A DNA stretch of 64,000 nucleotides from Cavia porcellus (GCF_034190915.1 NW_026947491.1:19780101-19844100), one strand, 5' to 3'; shown: positions 34,460-46,881, counted from the stretch's first letter. Notes: a model not told the origin generated them from the sequence alone. Numbers and translations: made by a program.

Positions 34460-35813
34460 CTCCCAAAACTCTTATACAGATTCAGTGCAATCTGAATCAA
34501 AATACAATTATCATACCTTACATATCTAGAAAAAACACTCCTAGAATTCATTTGGAAATAGAAGAAACCTGGAGTAGCAAAGTCAATTCGGGGCAACAAA
34601 GGCAAGGCAGGAGGCATCTCAATTCCTGACTTGAAACTATACTACAAAGCCACAGTGATAAAATCAGCATGATACAGGCAAAGAAATAGACCTGAGGATC
34701 AATGGGACAGAATAGAAGATGCAAGCACAAATACAAAGACACTCAGCCACCTGATATTTGACAAAGGGGCTAAACATGTTCACTGGAAGAAGGATAGCCT
34801 CTTTAATAAATGGTGCTGGAAAAATTGGCTCTCCACATGTTGAAGCCTGAAACTAAGTCTATGCCTATCACATACACAAAACTAAAGTCTAAATGAATTA
34901 AAGACCTAAATATTAAAACAGAAACACTAAATCTACTGGAAGACAAGGAAGGTAGAAGTCTTGGAGACATAGGGGAAAGCAGAGATTTCATGAACATAAT
35001 GTAAACTGTATGGGAAACACTTCAAAGAATCAACAACTGGGATCTCATATTATTGAAAAGTTTCTACACTTCAAAAGAAATCCCTGACTCAGTTAAAAGA
35101 AAACCCACAGAATGGGAAAGAATTTTAGCCAGCAACCCATCAGACAAAGGACACATCATATTTAAAGAACTGAAAAACATCAAACCCCCCAAATTCAAAG
35201 AGCTTCTCCAAAAATGGGCATCTGAGATGAACACCCAGTTCTCAGATGAAGATATACAAATGGCAAATAAATACATGAAGAAATGTTCACCGTCACTGGT
35301 CATTTGAGAAATGAAAACTAAAATAGCATTAAGATTTCATCTCACTCTGAAAAGAATGGCTGTGATCAAGAAATCAACTGATAATAAATGTTGGTGAGGC
35401 TGCAGGGAAAAAGGAACATTGCTACATTTTTGGTGGGGGTGTAGACTGGTGCAACCACTATGGAAATTAGTATGGACAATTTTCAGAAGAGTAGGATTGG
35501 AAGTTCTACTCAGCCCAGCTATTCCTACTGGGTAATTTCCCAGAAAAACTGAAAAGGTCATATCACAGAGATATATGTGTACTCATGTTCATAGCAGCAC
35601 AATTTATAGTAGATAATATTGGAAAAACCAAGATGCCCATTAACTGCAGAGTGGATGAAAAAATGTGGTATTTTTTATAATGAAATATTACTCAGCTATA
35701 AAAAGGATGATCTTGAGGCCTTCATAGGCAAATGGAGACAGCTTGACGCTATCCTCATTAGTGAAATGAACAAGAATCATATTTATAATTATCACATTGT
35801 GTCTCTAGTGTAA
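34460..35813 (+). pseudogene. L1-D ORF2 C-terminal pseudogene
   Basis: Frames include 35053-35307 (SFYTSKEIPDSVKRKPTEWE and [20 protein letters not shown]) and 35619-35813. They match 19777-23145 in the C-terminal third, with several in-frame stops (for example after [15 protein letters not shown] text near 34840). Confidence 0.85.
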
Positions 35814-37129
35814 GAAGTAATAAGAAATGAAGGAGTAATAAAATCCAAAGTGTGTAGTTGCTATTGTAAAAAATAAAGGAATAGAAAGTGCTTTAAAGGA
35901 TATAACTGCATGCATGTTTAAGTGTATAGAGTTGATAATCATATGACTAAGTTTTTGTTGGATAGTTGAACAGAATTGTTTGCAGTCTCACTGTTAGAAT
36001 GTCCACTTCAAATGCTTCACTTTTGTAATTTGAACAACTATTTGTAAGAGGACAATATGTAATCATTAACTAGTGATTTCTTACTGTTTATTTTTTTCAA
36101 ATTATGTATTATTTCTACTCTTTTTCTGTTTTTTTTTCTTTAAATAAAAAAAAATCTAATTTTTACCTAAGAATTTATAGTATACTTGACATTGGCGATT
36201 GAACTAAAATAAATGTTTCTCCCAATAACCCTTTCTTGTTGGCATTACCTAAATTCTTCCTGTAACACAATATATCCCCAGGGAGCCCACCAAACCCCTC
36301 CATTACCCCACACCTGCCTGTCTCCCCTCTCTGCACACTATCATCTGGGCTCTGCTGCTCTAGGTTTCGCACAGCTTGGTTGAGCCTTGGCCCAGGCTAA
36401 TGCTGGTTCTGCCCGAAGGACCCCTCCTTGTGTTTCCCCAGCCTAAGTGTCATGGTGGGGATCAGAAAGCAGTGTGGAGGGGTGGCATCAGCTCAGGGCG
36501 GATCCACAACCCCTGTACCCAGGCCTTAGAAATAAGTCAGAGACCCTGTAGTGGGTGAGAGATGAGATGATGTGTTTTCACTGGATAGGAAGCTCTCTGA
36601 CAACCTGAAAACCTGTGTCTCTCTTTATGAGGCCATGCCTTAGCGGGCCATGGGCACAAAGCTCAGGCAAATAACTGGCTCCTCCCCTTGGGGTGAGGGA
36701 GTAACACACTCACCGTCTATGTTTCCTCTTCTTGCATGGGTTGAGTGTGGTACAAAGTGAGGACCTTGGCTCTGCTGAATCTCATAGTTAAAATTCTGTC
36801 CTTCTATACTTGATAAAATGTATCAACCATAACAGATAGGGAGCAGACAGGAGGCAGGAGCTGTGCTGGAATCAGCACTGAGGAGGGAAGGATCAGAAGG
36901 AGAGAGGATGCAGAGATCTGGCCTGGTGCTCAGGAATGAAAAGAGGCTCTGATCTCATGGAGGTGGGATCTCACTTGGACAAACTTCCAACACTAGATTT
37001 AGAATGTGTGTTCTGTTATCAGCATTAAACACAACTTCCATTTAAGAGAGTTGGTATCATAAGACAGAGAAAGTATAAGAGCAATTCTCACACTGTCCAG
37101 TTATATTAAAGAATCTTAAAAGTGGATTC

Positions 37130-37229
37130 TTTTTTTTTTTTTTTTTTTTTTTTTGGTGCCAGGGATCAAACTCACAACCTTGAAATTGCCAAGCAGGCAC
37201 TTAAGCCGCTGAGCTAAACTCCCTGCCCC
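37130..37229 (-). mobile_element. ID-type SINE, copy 2
   Basis: Minus-strand reading GGGCAGGGAGTTTAGCTCAG, tRNA-like body, then a long poly-A. Direct repeats tatattaaagaat at 37102-37114 and 37230-37242 are likely target duplications, although 15 extra bases lie between the left repeat and the poly-T. Confidence 0.8.
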
Positions 37230-37248
37230 TATATTAAAGAATTTTGAT

Positions 37249-37256
37249 ATGCAAAT
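37249..37256 (+). promoter_or_regulatory. Orphan octamer
   Basis: Exact ATGCAAAT 13 bases after the SINE's right-hand repeat begins. It belongs to the deleted group A segment; the nearest downstream V (III-2) has its own octamer at 37657. Confidence 0.7.
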
Positions 37257-37656
37257 TATCATTAAAGTTCTAGGTTCATCACCAGGTGTGTGTGCTCTGT
37301 CCAGGAGCTGGAATGGGAAGAAGTCATTTGAAAATTTAGGGAAGTATAGGCCCCAAATCTTGGGGGAACATTTTTAGCACATCAGCTCCTTTATAGAAAA
37401 GGAATGAATTTGTCACAATTATATCAATTTTTGCTTCCAAAGCAGACTAATTTATTACAAAACTGTATGTCATATGTACATGAAAAATAAAAGTAGAGAA
37501 ACAAAGAGGTAAATACCACTACATTGTCTCATAATCAGATTTCATAGTCTCTCATATTCTCATTGGTGCCAATCTTCCCCAACACACAAACATCAGATGT
37601 GGACACTGCCCTTTCTGAGCTATCCATTAGCAGAACTGGCTTTATAGCAGGAGGAC

Positions 37657-37664
37657 ATGCAAAT
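37657..37664 (+). promoter_or_regulatory. Octamer of V-III-2
   Basis: Exact ATGCAAAT in the ATGCAAATAGGGCC context shared with III-1 and III-3. Confidence 0.85.
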
Positions 37665-37782
37665 AGGGCCTCCCTGTGTTGATGGAAAGCAGCTCTCCTC
37701 CACCTTGAGCTTCTGGATTAGAGCACAGCCTCGGATGCCCAACTGTGCTCCTTAGAGTTCAGTGCTGAACATAGGCAGCTCT

Positions 37783-38212
37783 AGATCTTGGGCTGTGCTG
37801 GTTTCCTATTTGCAATTTTGAGAGATAAATTATTCAAAACTAAAGATACTGAGTGTGTGACTGGACATGAGTGGAATAAACAGCAGGGTGTCTCTTTGTT
37901 TTTAGGTGTCCTGTGTGAGGAGAATCTGGTGGAGTCCAGGGAAGGCTTGGCACAGTCTGCGGGGTCCCTGAGACTCTCCTGCGTGGCCTCAGAATTCAAC
38001 TTCAGAAGTTACTGGATGACTTGCATCCGCCAGGCTCCAGAGAAGGGGCTGGAGTGGATCTCAGCTATTAGTGAGTATAGCAGTTACATATACTAAGCAG
38101 ACTCCATGAAGTGCTGATTCACCATCTCCAGAGACAATGGCAAGAACACACTGTATCTGCAGATGAGCAGCCTGATAGCTGAGGACACAGCTATGAATTA
38201 CTGTGTGAGATA
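37783..38212 (+). pseudogene. IGHV: IGHV pseudogene III-2 (clan III)
   Basis: The leader exon (about 37783-37824) has lost its ATG (a short deletion gives agatcttggg where III-3 has atggagcttggg) and its donor GT is AT. Acceptor AG 37904-37905. The V exon (37906-38212) reads [22 protein letters not shown]1 Cys present, then YWMTCIRQ (core Trp to Cys), [14 protein letters not shown], stop TAA, ADSMKC, stop [22 protein letters not shown] and NYCVR. At least five independent lesions, so it is long dead. Confidence 0.92.
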
Positions 38213-38250
38213 CACAGTGAGGTAAAGTCAGTTTAACCCCAGCCAAAACC
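38213..38250 (+). promoter_or_regulatory. RSS of V-III-2
   Basis: Perfect heptamer CACAGTG (38213-38219), spacer 22 bp, nonamer gccaaaacc (7 of 9) at 38242-38250. Confidence 0.8.
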
Positions 38251-38588
38251 TTCCTCTAGGGACTGTCAGGCCCAGTGAAGGTCACTGAGAGCCAGGGAGA
38301 AGCAGACAGGGCCAAAAGAGCAGGGGAGAAGGAAGCAGGGCAGGGAGGGCTTCCTGGGGGCCTTTGGGGTTTCTTTCTGTATTAAATCATACAACATGAG
38401 CAGACCTGACAATGCATGAAGTGAAATGAAGTATCCTAGTCCAAGTAAACGTCATCTGTTCATTTAATTGCATAGGAATTTCACTTCCTGAGTAAACACG
38501 ACTTGGATCAAACTCAAAATAAATTGTAAATGTTTTTAATTTATCTTACTTTGAATATCTAATCAGAGTCATCATCTGAAAATGAACC

Positions 38589-40704
38589 AATGTTTTACTT
38601 TTTTTGCTTTTGCTATTGTTGCTTTGGAATCTATGCTGCCATGAACTGCTGCCCCTCTGCTGCCCTACCCTGTCTCAGACCCAGCTGATTATGCAATGAA
38701 ACCTCCACAAACTGGTTAAGATTCAGGATTTGTTCCTAGTGTGCAAGACTTTGACAAAAACTGACAGAGGCTGATGCTTACCTATAGATTTTGATCGAAA
38801 AAATAAATTTTTGACAACAAGCTTCAAAACTATAAAGATGATGAACAGAGAAAGAAAACCATAACACTCTAAGAGACAACACACAGCATGGTAGAATGAA
38901 GAAAACACTTCTTTGAGTTGCTGCAGATTTCTAAAGAACAGAGTGTCAGGGAGATCCTCCCAGATGGACCTGTAAGTACCATGAACCCTGTGGATGCAGC
39001 GTATCAACCTAGTCCCTAGGAACCTGCAATGAGCACAACGCCTTCCCAGGCTGTCTCACTTCCAGACATGGGGCATTCACCTCTTAGTAGCAGTCTGAGG
39101 TGTCCAAGCCATGTTAACTTGTTTACAAATACATTCCCAGAGTTCTCATGCTCCAGCATGAAGGTTTCTATGCTGCTGCTGAATTCCACCAAAGCTGCTC
39201 ATCCTCAGAAGGGTGGATAGATTCTTCTGGATCTCCCTCAATCTTGACCCACAGCAGCCTGAGAAATAGCCTGAAGCACCCAGACCCCGCAGAGCCACAG
39301 AACTCCTCCATGTCCAGTAGGACAAGTGATGCCACCCTTTTTGATTCACCTGATGACAGAGGTGGAGATGGAGATCCTGGGTTGGTGGTGGAACATAAGG
39401 AGTGTCATTATGCACCTCCTATCACAGGTTAGGCTTGGAATGGACCTCACAAAAGTAGTTCTTCCAACATATATTCTTGAAAGAAGATCTGTTGTAGGAA
39501 TATGTGCAGACTGTTTGCCCATTGGATCTGTTTATGAGCATTAGTGAGCAGAAGGATCCCAGTTGAGGTCGTGAAATGTTACTCTTGGCTTTCATGTAGC
39601 AAGTTGCCAAAAAGCTGTAGATCTTTCAGTGTCACTGAACTTTCAGAAAATGACACTGAGGAGAGCACAGAAGTAGTTTCAGAAGGACCAGTTCCTTGGG
39701 TTTCTAAAAATAGTGTTACATTTGTGCTGAGCAGGTTTCCCTTCATCCCCCAATCTCAGTCTCTTATCCTGAATATTATAAAAAGATAAAGTGCACTGCT
39801 CCTATCTGGGCCAAATCAAACTTTCTTGGGATATCAGTTGGCATTCACAGTGGTCTGTCCAGGCTATGATGCACATTATCTTCATGTTCCCTAATGGTTA
39901 CTGAAGCTCTATCCTCACAGTGGTGTGAGAGTTAGGAGGATACAATATTAATTGTTCCAAAAAGAGCTAGCATGCAAGCATCATCTTCCACACTCAACCT
40001 TTCTATGGGAAAAGAAATACAGAATTACGGCTGAGATTTTTTTCTTCAGTTCAAGAGAAATAGAATGGTGTAATGTATGCAAAATATGCAACAGGGGAAA
40101 ATACAGCCATTGTGGATACTAACTAGTTGCCGATAATGAAGATGAAAGAGAGTTTTCTGGACAATTAGCATGAGTGTGAGTTCCACTGCCTATGGAACAA
40201 TGTCACTTTCAATTTGAAAATCAGAGACATTGATGCAGCAACGGAAACAAAGCACATACTTGAAGAAAGGCAAAGCATAGAAGCCCTACAGAGGGAGGAA
40301 AAGGATGTTCAGTGGGCCGAGGCTATTCTGTGAAGATGGAGAATGCTGGGTCTATGATGGACGTTTAGTGAAATATCTTGATGCTGCAAAGCATGAGGCT
40401 GGGAAATGTGAAGGTTACAGCTGAGGACCAGGGTGGAGGCCCAGTGAAGCAAAAATCAATCTTCCTTTGGGAGAATCCATCGGTCTCAGGTACATGCTCT
40501 CAGGGACATGCTTTCTTTCTGAGTCAGATGCACAATTAAAGCAGGAAAAGCTTCTGCTCTTCTCCATGACTGTGGCAATTCTGACTTTAGTCCTGAGAAA
40601 ATCTCCAGGTTTTGAAGTGAGATATCTGCTCCTTTCCAGACCTCATGATTTGAATAAATCTATAAGCTCAAATCTCATAAATTGCAGTTGTTTTGTATCT
40701 TGGG

Positions 40705-40781
<77 letters not shown>

Positions 40782-40953
40782 TGCACAAACAACTATGTCT
40801 TGATGGCAAGTTGTTCATAAAGGCTAGCACTGGTTCCTCAGAGTTGTTTGAGAAAATTACTGAAATTGATTAAAAATCAAGTGTTAGAAAATTTCGTGAA
40901 ATCATCTATATGAAACTTCTTTTGGTTTGAAAAACTACGTTTTTTTAAAAATA
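38589..40953 (+). pseudogene. OSBPL9: Processed pseudogene of OSBPL9 (oxysterol-binding-protein-related 9)
   Basis: An intronless copy of part of a mRNA for an OSBP-related lipid-transfer protein. Window translations in order are an acidic Ser-rich linker ([38 protein letters not shown]), the start of the lipid-binding domain ([17 protein letters not shown]), [20 protein letters not shown] with KNSVTFV, and near the end GECWVYDG and DAAKHE. The family's HHPPIS signature appears as LHPPISVS. Frames shift several times and stops are frequent, so it is dead. It is flanked by a 10-bp duplication aaaatgaacc (38579-38588 and 40954-40963) with an A-rich end, and lacks introns, so it was retroposed by L1. 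The 3' UTR holds a (TA)n(CA)n tract. The assignment to member 9 rather than 10 or 11 is from memory of the family. Confidence 0.8.
40706..40780. repeat. (TA)n(CA)n microsatellite
   Basis: About 17 TA units followed by about 19 CA units, within the 3' part of the OSBPL9 retrocopy. Confidence 0.95.
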
Positions 40954-41003
40954 AAAATGAACCTGCTAATTTAATCTTAATTATAATGAATCGTCTGTGC
41001 ATA

Positions 41004-41650
41004 AATCAATGTTTCATCTTAGGAAATTAAATCCTTCACCTCCCTTTCCTTTCTGTCTGAGCCCAGATAGCAGTTTCTTCCTGTGGAACAGCATAGGAGG
41101 TAGGTTAGGCAGGCTCAGCCACGGCACAGTGTGGAAGATAATTTCAAATCCTGAGGAGCTACAGACATTGTCTCACCTATTTCTATTTGTAGAACATGCA
41201 TTTAACATTTCTAGTAAAGGATATCACACCTCCCCTTAATGAGTATTGTATTGAGTGTATTGGCAGACATGAAATATGAATTAATGTGTAGGAAATGGGC
41301 TCAGATAAGTTCTCAGGACAAATCATAATCAATGTTTCATCTTAGGAAATGGAATCATTCACCTCCCTTTCCATTTTGTCTGAGCACAGGTAGTGCTTTC
41401 TTCCTCTGGAACAGCATAGGAGGTAGGTTAGACAGGCTCATGCACAGCTCTGTGTGGAAGACAATTTGAAATCATAAGGGACTACAGACATTGTCTCACC
41501 TATTTCTATTTTGTAGAACATGCTTTTAGCATTTCCCATAAAAGATCTCTCACATTCCCTTAATGACTATTGTCCTGAATATATTCGTAAACTGGAAATA
41601 TGAATTAATATATAGCAAATGGACTCAGATAAGTTCTCAGGATAAGTCAT
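41004..41650 (+). repeat. 323-bp tandem duplication in group III 3' flank
   Basis: aatcaatgtttcatcttagg starts at 41004 and again at 41327. The two copies run in parallel through cagcataggaggtaggtta and ttgtctcacctatttctat to gataagttctcagg. Sister flanks (32160, 49900) have one copy. Confidence 0.88.
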
Positions 41651-41908
41651 AAAGAACACAAAAAGAGTAAACCAAGGGCAGGGAGGTGATCAGCCATGTG
41701 CATCTCCTTTGTGTATCCCTGGCTCTGATTACAGAAGAACTATAGCACTGAACAAGATCAGAATTTCAGACCTGAAACTACAGTGCAGGATTCCAGCTTC
41801 CTTCCTTCACTGTAATAGACAATCTCTGCCTGTGCAGAACATAAACCCCAGAACTCCTGGCTGCCCAGAAGAGATAGGGAGCCCCCCAGATCCAAGTGCT
41901 TTACTCTG

Positions 41909-41977
41909 ACAGTTCCCATGAGACCTCAATGACACTTCCCATGAGACCTCAATGACAGTTCCCATGAGACCTCAATG
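41909..41977 (+). repeat. Three 23-bp tandem repeats
   Basis: Unit acagttcccatgagacctcaatg at 41909, 41932 (one change) and 41955. The sister sequence near 51648 has one unit. Confidence 0.93.
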
Positions 41978-43258
41978 CAGGACAAAGCATGTGGTTATCA
42001 GAGTCGTAATTACCAGGTCAAGAATAAATGAACTCTTATCTATTTTGTCAATTGCATTCTGAGGAAGAATTAAACTATGATGTGTGGGGTCCTCCATGTG
42101 TTGTTCAGGAAGGGACAATTCTAGGTGTTAACGGAGACCTGCATTAACCAGGGAAACTCCACCCTCTGTGATTATATTTAGAAATTTCATGAATGTAGAC
42201 AGTAAATGTCTTGTCTTAAATCAATTGGTGATAATTAACATTTTAGTTTTGATGGCAAAATACTGACTAAATGGCTCTCAACCTCTGACTTTCCTTGAGG
42301 AAACAAAGTTTGAGTCGACCTATTCATAAATTCTCACCATGTCAAAGCAGAGAATCAAAATAGGCTCCCTTAAAAATAGGATCTGTATTATCTGAGTGGT
42401 TGAGGAAAATTATCTTGATTGAATTTGAAAATGAGTGGTGAAGCTAGTGCCTGATTGTTAATTTGGTGTCAAGGTTAGGTTCTCAGAGCATGATCACTGT
42501 AGACATGATATCAGCTCTGAGTGTGTTTCCTGAAACTTCAGTCTAGGTTGAGGGAGGAAGTTTAAATTGAAGAATATCATGTGACGGTAAATTTAGAGTT
42601 CAAATCCTTGCTTGTGATGCAACAGTGCCATCTATGCAGTGGAGAATTTAAACAGATTACCTCCTCTTGTTCCCCACTTGCCTAGGAGTATGTTTGCCAG
42701 TGAAACACAGGGGCACCTACCATTTTATTGAGATTGTCTTCTCTTCAGAGCAGGACTGTTATATCACTGTATGCTTCATAGAGAAGGAAGCATCATAGAC
42801 TTTATGTACCAACAGCTAAGTGACTAAGAAGATCTCAGGAGACAGGAGGATCAGCCTGTGGGACAGGGAAAAGAGGAACAACGTAGGAGCTGTGCTGCCA
42901 TTGGCACTGAGGTTGAAAGGACCAGAGAGCAGAGGTTGAGGAGCACTGTTCTGGTGCTTGGGAATGCACAGGGGCTCCATTGGAAAGGGCCTCTGATCTC
43001 CTTCACATGGGATCTTCCTGAACAACCTTCTGACACTTCATTTATGTGTGCTCCCTTATCAGAATTAAAGACAACTGCATTTCAGGCAAATTGGTCTTGT
43101 GAGCACATATGCACAAAAAAAGTAAGAAGAACTCTCACTCTTTCCCTTCCTAACAAAAAATTGTCCTATGGAAATTATTAGATTCCCTTGTTGGGCAGTG
43201 GGAACTCACAGTCCTCTGCTGAGACTTGGCTGGAGAAGGCAGAGCTCTGGTGTAGAAA
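41978..43258 (+). repeat. Duplicated group A 5' flank, copy 3
   Basis: Aligns with 51660-52948. The octamer is degraded to ATGGAAAT near 43167. No gene seen. Confidence 0.65.
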
Positions 43259-43657
43259 AGGTGGCTTCCAGGGCTTTTCCTGTGATTGTGACAGCTTCCT
43301 GAGGTGATCCAGTTGGATGTTGTGAAAGCACGTGAAATAATGACATTTGTCCAATGGTGTGATGTTCCAGTTGCAGCTAAGCAGTGTGGATCTGGTGTGG
43401 TGAAGCCCTTATATATCCTGTCTTTCTCCTGCTCAGTATTTTAATTATCCCTCTAAACCAATGCTGACCAATGGCATGGGATCTGCCAGAACTCAGGGAA
43501 GAGGCTTCCATGGATTGGAGAAATATATTTTTATGATGGTATCAAAAAATACAGCCCTCTTTTCCCTGGCTGCACTCCATCAGCAGAGATACAGCCAAGA
43601 GGCAGTTTTCCTACAGTGGATCTCTCTGACCCCTGACGACAGGGCCACGTTTAACTC
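43259..43657 (+). pseudogene. IGHV: IGHV pseudogene A3 (clan II)
   Basis: A leader-like stretch (43259-43304, ttccagggcttttcctgtgattgtgac) has lost its ATG. Acceptor AG is lost (ccaat for ccacag). The exon starts CAGTTGCAGCTAAGCAGTGTGG with a frameshift, then ICQNSGKRLPWIGEIYFYDG-like residues and SLTPDDRATFNS, where Y-Y-C is replaced by F-N-S. The extra FR1 cysteine of the group (QCG) is kept. Non-functional. Confidence 0.85.
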
Positions 43658-43696
43658 CATAGTGAGGAGTCCTCAGTGTGAGCCCAGACACACAAC
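43658..43696 (+). promoter_or_regulatory. 23-RSS relic of A3
   Basis: Heptamer CATAGTG, 23-bp spacer (43665-43687) nearly identical to those of A1 and III-1, nonamer acacacaac. Confidence 0.7.
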
Positions 43697-46600
43697 TCCT
43701 TGCAAAGATGCTTGGGGCTAGCAACAGATGCCCATGACACATGGAGCACAGAAATCAATTTTAGACAAGCTGAAGGATTTGAATGATTGTCTGTGCACTT
43801 GATTGTCTTCTCTCCAAAGACACTGCAGCTTAGAATTTCCAGGGGAGTTTTCTTTTTCTGATCCTAAAATATTTTTTGTTCATGGCCATAGGGTTTTTGT
43901 TTTTTAACATCTACTTTATGAGAAGAAGCACTTAGTAGTTTTCAATGAAATAGGTTTTTTACAACCCAGGTGACTGCACAATGTAAGTCATTGTTAGGTC
44001 TACAACTACTTAGTGATTGTTGATCCCCCTATTAGGTCCTATGTGCCATCACCAGCAGGCACATCTCCATGTTATCCAATCCTTGTGCCTGCAAAATCCT
44101 TTTGCTCAGAGTGTGTCAGTGACGATCTCTGTGTTGATTTGTTTGTTTGCAGATTGCTGTGCTTGTCACAAACTTCTTTGCGTGGTGGCCAAAACTGAAC
44201 CAGCCAACTTTTTGATCATTAGAAAATCAGATGAGGCCATGTGTGGTGGACTAAACAATGGATGTCATATTAAACACCAGTTGAATTGAGTCAGCATGGG
44301 GCTGAGTGTAGATGGTCCACCTAAGGATACTTACCAGCATAGGAAGGAGACCTGCAGAGGAATGGCATTGTGGGTTCTCCTAAGTGTTGTTGCTCTTTGC
44401 AGCTGTTAGTTCTCCTGGAGAAGCTCATCATGCTGCCTCCACTAATATAAACTCAGTTGTTACTATGAGAGCACAGCATGCCCTGGTCGATCAGGATGGC
44501 TGTGGTCATTTTTGGGGAAGCCCTGGTCTTTAAGCTTCATTTTTTGATTACAGTGTGTAAATCTCAACCTACTATCACAGCTCCTTCACCCCACCTGCAT
44601 AGAGTTTTGAGCTTTCACCATTGAACTTTGGGACTTCCCAGCACAGGTCTATAAAACAGACTTGTATGTGTCATTGTTGTGGGCTCCAGGTCTCCAGTTG
44701 GGCATGCTTGTGGTAGGTATAGTCATGGTCTTTGGGTTTTCAGCTGCCCTCATGCATGTTATTGTCATGGGATATAGGCCCTTGGCTGCAGTTCCTAGGC
44801 CTTCAGTGTGTGGACAGATTTCCTGCACTTTTTTGTATCTGACCCTTGGAGTGACTGTCATAAATCATATTACAATTATGTGTCCTCTATTGTCTTTCCT
44901 TTCTTGAAAACTCTCACACAACACAGTTCCTGGTGAGAATCTCCTCCCCAGGTGCCTGTTTGAGCAGAGCTGACAGAGACAGGCCTCCTCAGAGTCAGGT
45001 AGGAAAATTATGTGTTGATAGTTTTCCAGTTTTCTACTTGCCCTTAGAATCCTTATCCAAGTCTTAGCTCAAAGAATATGTTGTAACTTGTAGTTGTTAT
45101 ATCCACAATTTCTCAGATTGTAACCTGTGAATGATGAGGCATGGAAAAGCTGAGTAACTTGATCTAGTGCACAGAGCTCCCAGATGCAGACCTGAAGTAC
45201 CCAGTGTGTTTAACTGTGAGGACACATCTCTGCCCAGAGCACCTAGAGTATCCTCTTGTGTATGTGTGTTATTCTGCAGGGCTCTGGTTTGGGCACACAG
45301 TGGCATTTCACGACTTTCTACTTAGGAATAGAAGAAACAGTAAAACAAGTCCTGAGTTATACAGATCTGTCATAAATATAAACAAGTGTATACATAGGTG
45401 AACAGAGCAGAGTGTGACCATTGCTTATGTCTGTCAGAGAGGAAACAGAGAAACCATTTCCTACAGAGTTACTCCCTGGACCACCCATCCTTCTCCATAC
45501 TGTGAGTAGCAGCCCATGTGGGCCTAGTACTGAAATGGAAACACAGCTTAATGAGCAAGAAATGCATTAACACATGGTTTCAGATGAATCCATAGAAAAC
45601 AAAGGGTAGCAGGTGGAGCATAAGCTAGGGTCTGACATGGGTATTAGCATCAATGGTCTCACCCAGGGAGCCATGTCATGCCCACAGAGGACTTGAGGAT
45701 GTAAACACATTACAGAGATTTACACTTGAGAGAAAGCTCCAAGTTTGCAGCCCCACACATATCTCCACTTTGAGAACCATGGACACATATCTGCCTGAGT
45801 GGGGCATGGACCCTCATGCTCCCAAGAGAGAGAGAAGTCCCATCGCCCATGTTATAGTTCTCAAACTGGTGTTATTAGATGTTTTCCCTCATGACACAAC
45901 ACATGTTCTAGGTGGTTCCTGAACACAAGTGCAGGGATTGAAGGAGCCTCACTAATAATTTATCTTGTGCTCTAACTGGACATGAAAATGACATTGTAAG
46001 TACTCTTCAGGTTATTCTGGAAGGAAACATCAAATATGTCTATGAAAATTTGCTGAAATAAGGCAGTCCTGAGAAGTTTGTTTTGGTTCAGATGTTCTGT
46101 GCATCTAAAGAGTGTCTATTCTTCAAGGCTAAGGGATTGGATGTGCTCTTTTAGTCCTGTTGGTGAGGTATTCATTAAATTGACCTCAACTCTCCATTCC
46201 TGAAGATTATCTTTTTCATGTTTTGTGGATGCTGAAGCTGTTGAAATTGGAAAAGAAACATGGAACATAAATGTAAAACCAGAACAATGTAGCCAGGGTC
46301 TAGAACTAAATTTCTAATGATCACTAGAGGAAGATGAATGCTGCCACTAAACAAGGAGACTGGGACACATGCACATTAGTGTAAATGGAAGTCTGAGGAG
46401 ATAGAAGCATAAATTCAAGACCAGGGTGAACTTGAAATTAAACCCATTTTCCCAAAAGAAAACAAAGGACATAAACATGTTGAGCAATGCATGTTGTCAC
46501 AAGCCTCTAATTCTGGCTCTTGGAAAAATAAGGGAAGAGAATCACAATACATTTCAGGCCAGGCTTGGCTACCATACATCAGTCTCAATCTTAGCTCCTG

Positions 46601-46765
46601 GACTTGAGGCAGGTTGAGGTCCATTATTCCTCTGAATCAAATTCCCATTTATCACAGATTATAACCAAACAAGAATTCAGCATAAGAGGTTGTGCTCAGC
46701 AGCACAAAATGCCAAGAAATATCCTGACATCAGTTTCCCCTTCACATAGGAAGTGGGCACACCAC
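43697..46765 (+). repeat. Duplicated A-to-B block, copy 3
   Basis: Colinear with 4266-8229 and 53397-56988. Includes a short segment at about 44640-44900 that I could not place in the sister copies; its two opposite open frames (44662-44907, 44649-44861) are not recognisable proteins. No gene called. Confidence 0.65.
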
Positions 46766-46773
46766 ATGCAAGT
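46766..46773 (+). promoter_or_regulatory. Mutated octamer of V-B2
   Basis: ATGCAAGT (one change, A to G at position 7), in the position of the exact octamers of B1, B3 and B4. Confidence 0.75.
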
Positions 46774-46881
46774 TCTCCCTTCAACACTAGATTCAAAATC
46801 CTCTCTTGGGAGTAACATTGCACAGCTCCATTCCCAGAGAGGGCTGAGGTCTCTCAGGGAGGTAGGGCTCTGCTGTACAAA

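Larger units (their letters stand above)
33540..36155 (+). mobile_element. 5'-truncated LINE-1 (L1-D), older
   Basis: Plus-strand ORF2 remnant from the RT thumb region ([18 protein letters not shown] text near 33620, [14 protein letters not shown] at 33760) to the C-terminus. The last frame, 35619-35813, ends NYHIVSLV. The 3' UTR runs to about 36155 with ttctttaaataaaaaaaaa. Interrupted by an unrelated 665-bp insertion at 33783-34447. Many stops; not active. Confidence 0.88.
36156..37330 (+). repeat. Decapitated group A 5' flank (no V exon)
   Basis: 36340-37330 aligns with 51080-52930 and 42840-43250: gggctctgctgctctagg, the ggagctgtgctg segment, then an exact octamer ATGCAAAT at 37249-37256 followed by ttcaaagttctaggctc-type sequence. 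Where the leader and V exon should follow (about 37330), the sequence switches to the upstream flank of III-2. The group A exon is deleted. An ID SINE sits inside. Confidence 0.75.

Noticed and set aside
41909..41977. Possible CRISPR-like array
   Set aside because: Direct tandem repeats with no spacers in a vertebrate locus; a simple minisatellite.
44649..44907. Opposed open frames with a membrane-like plus-strand product
   Set aside because: Short, hydrophobic by composition, not recognised, and both strands are open over the same bases.
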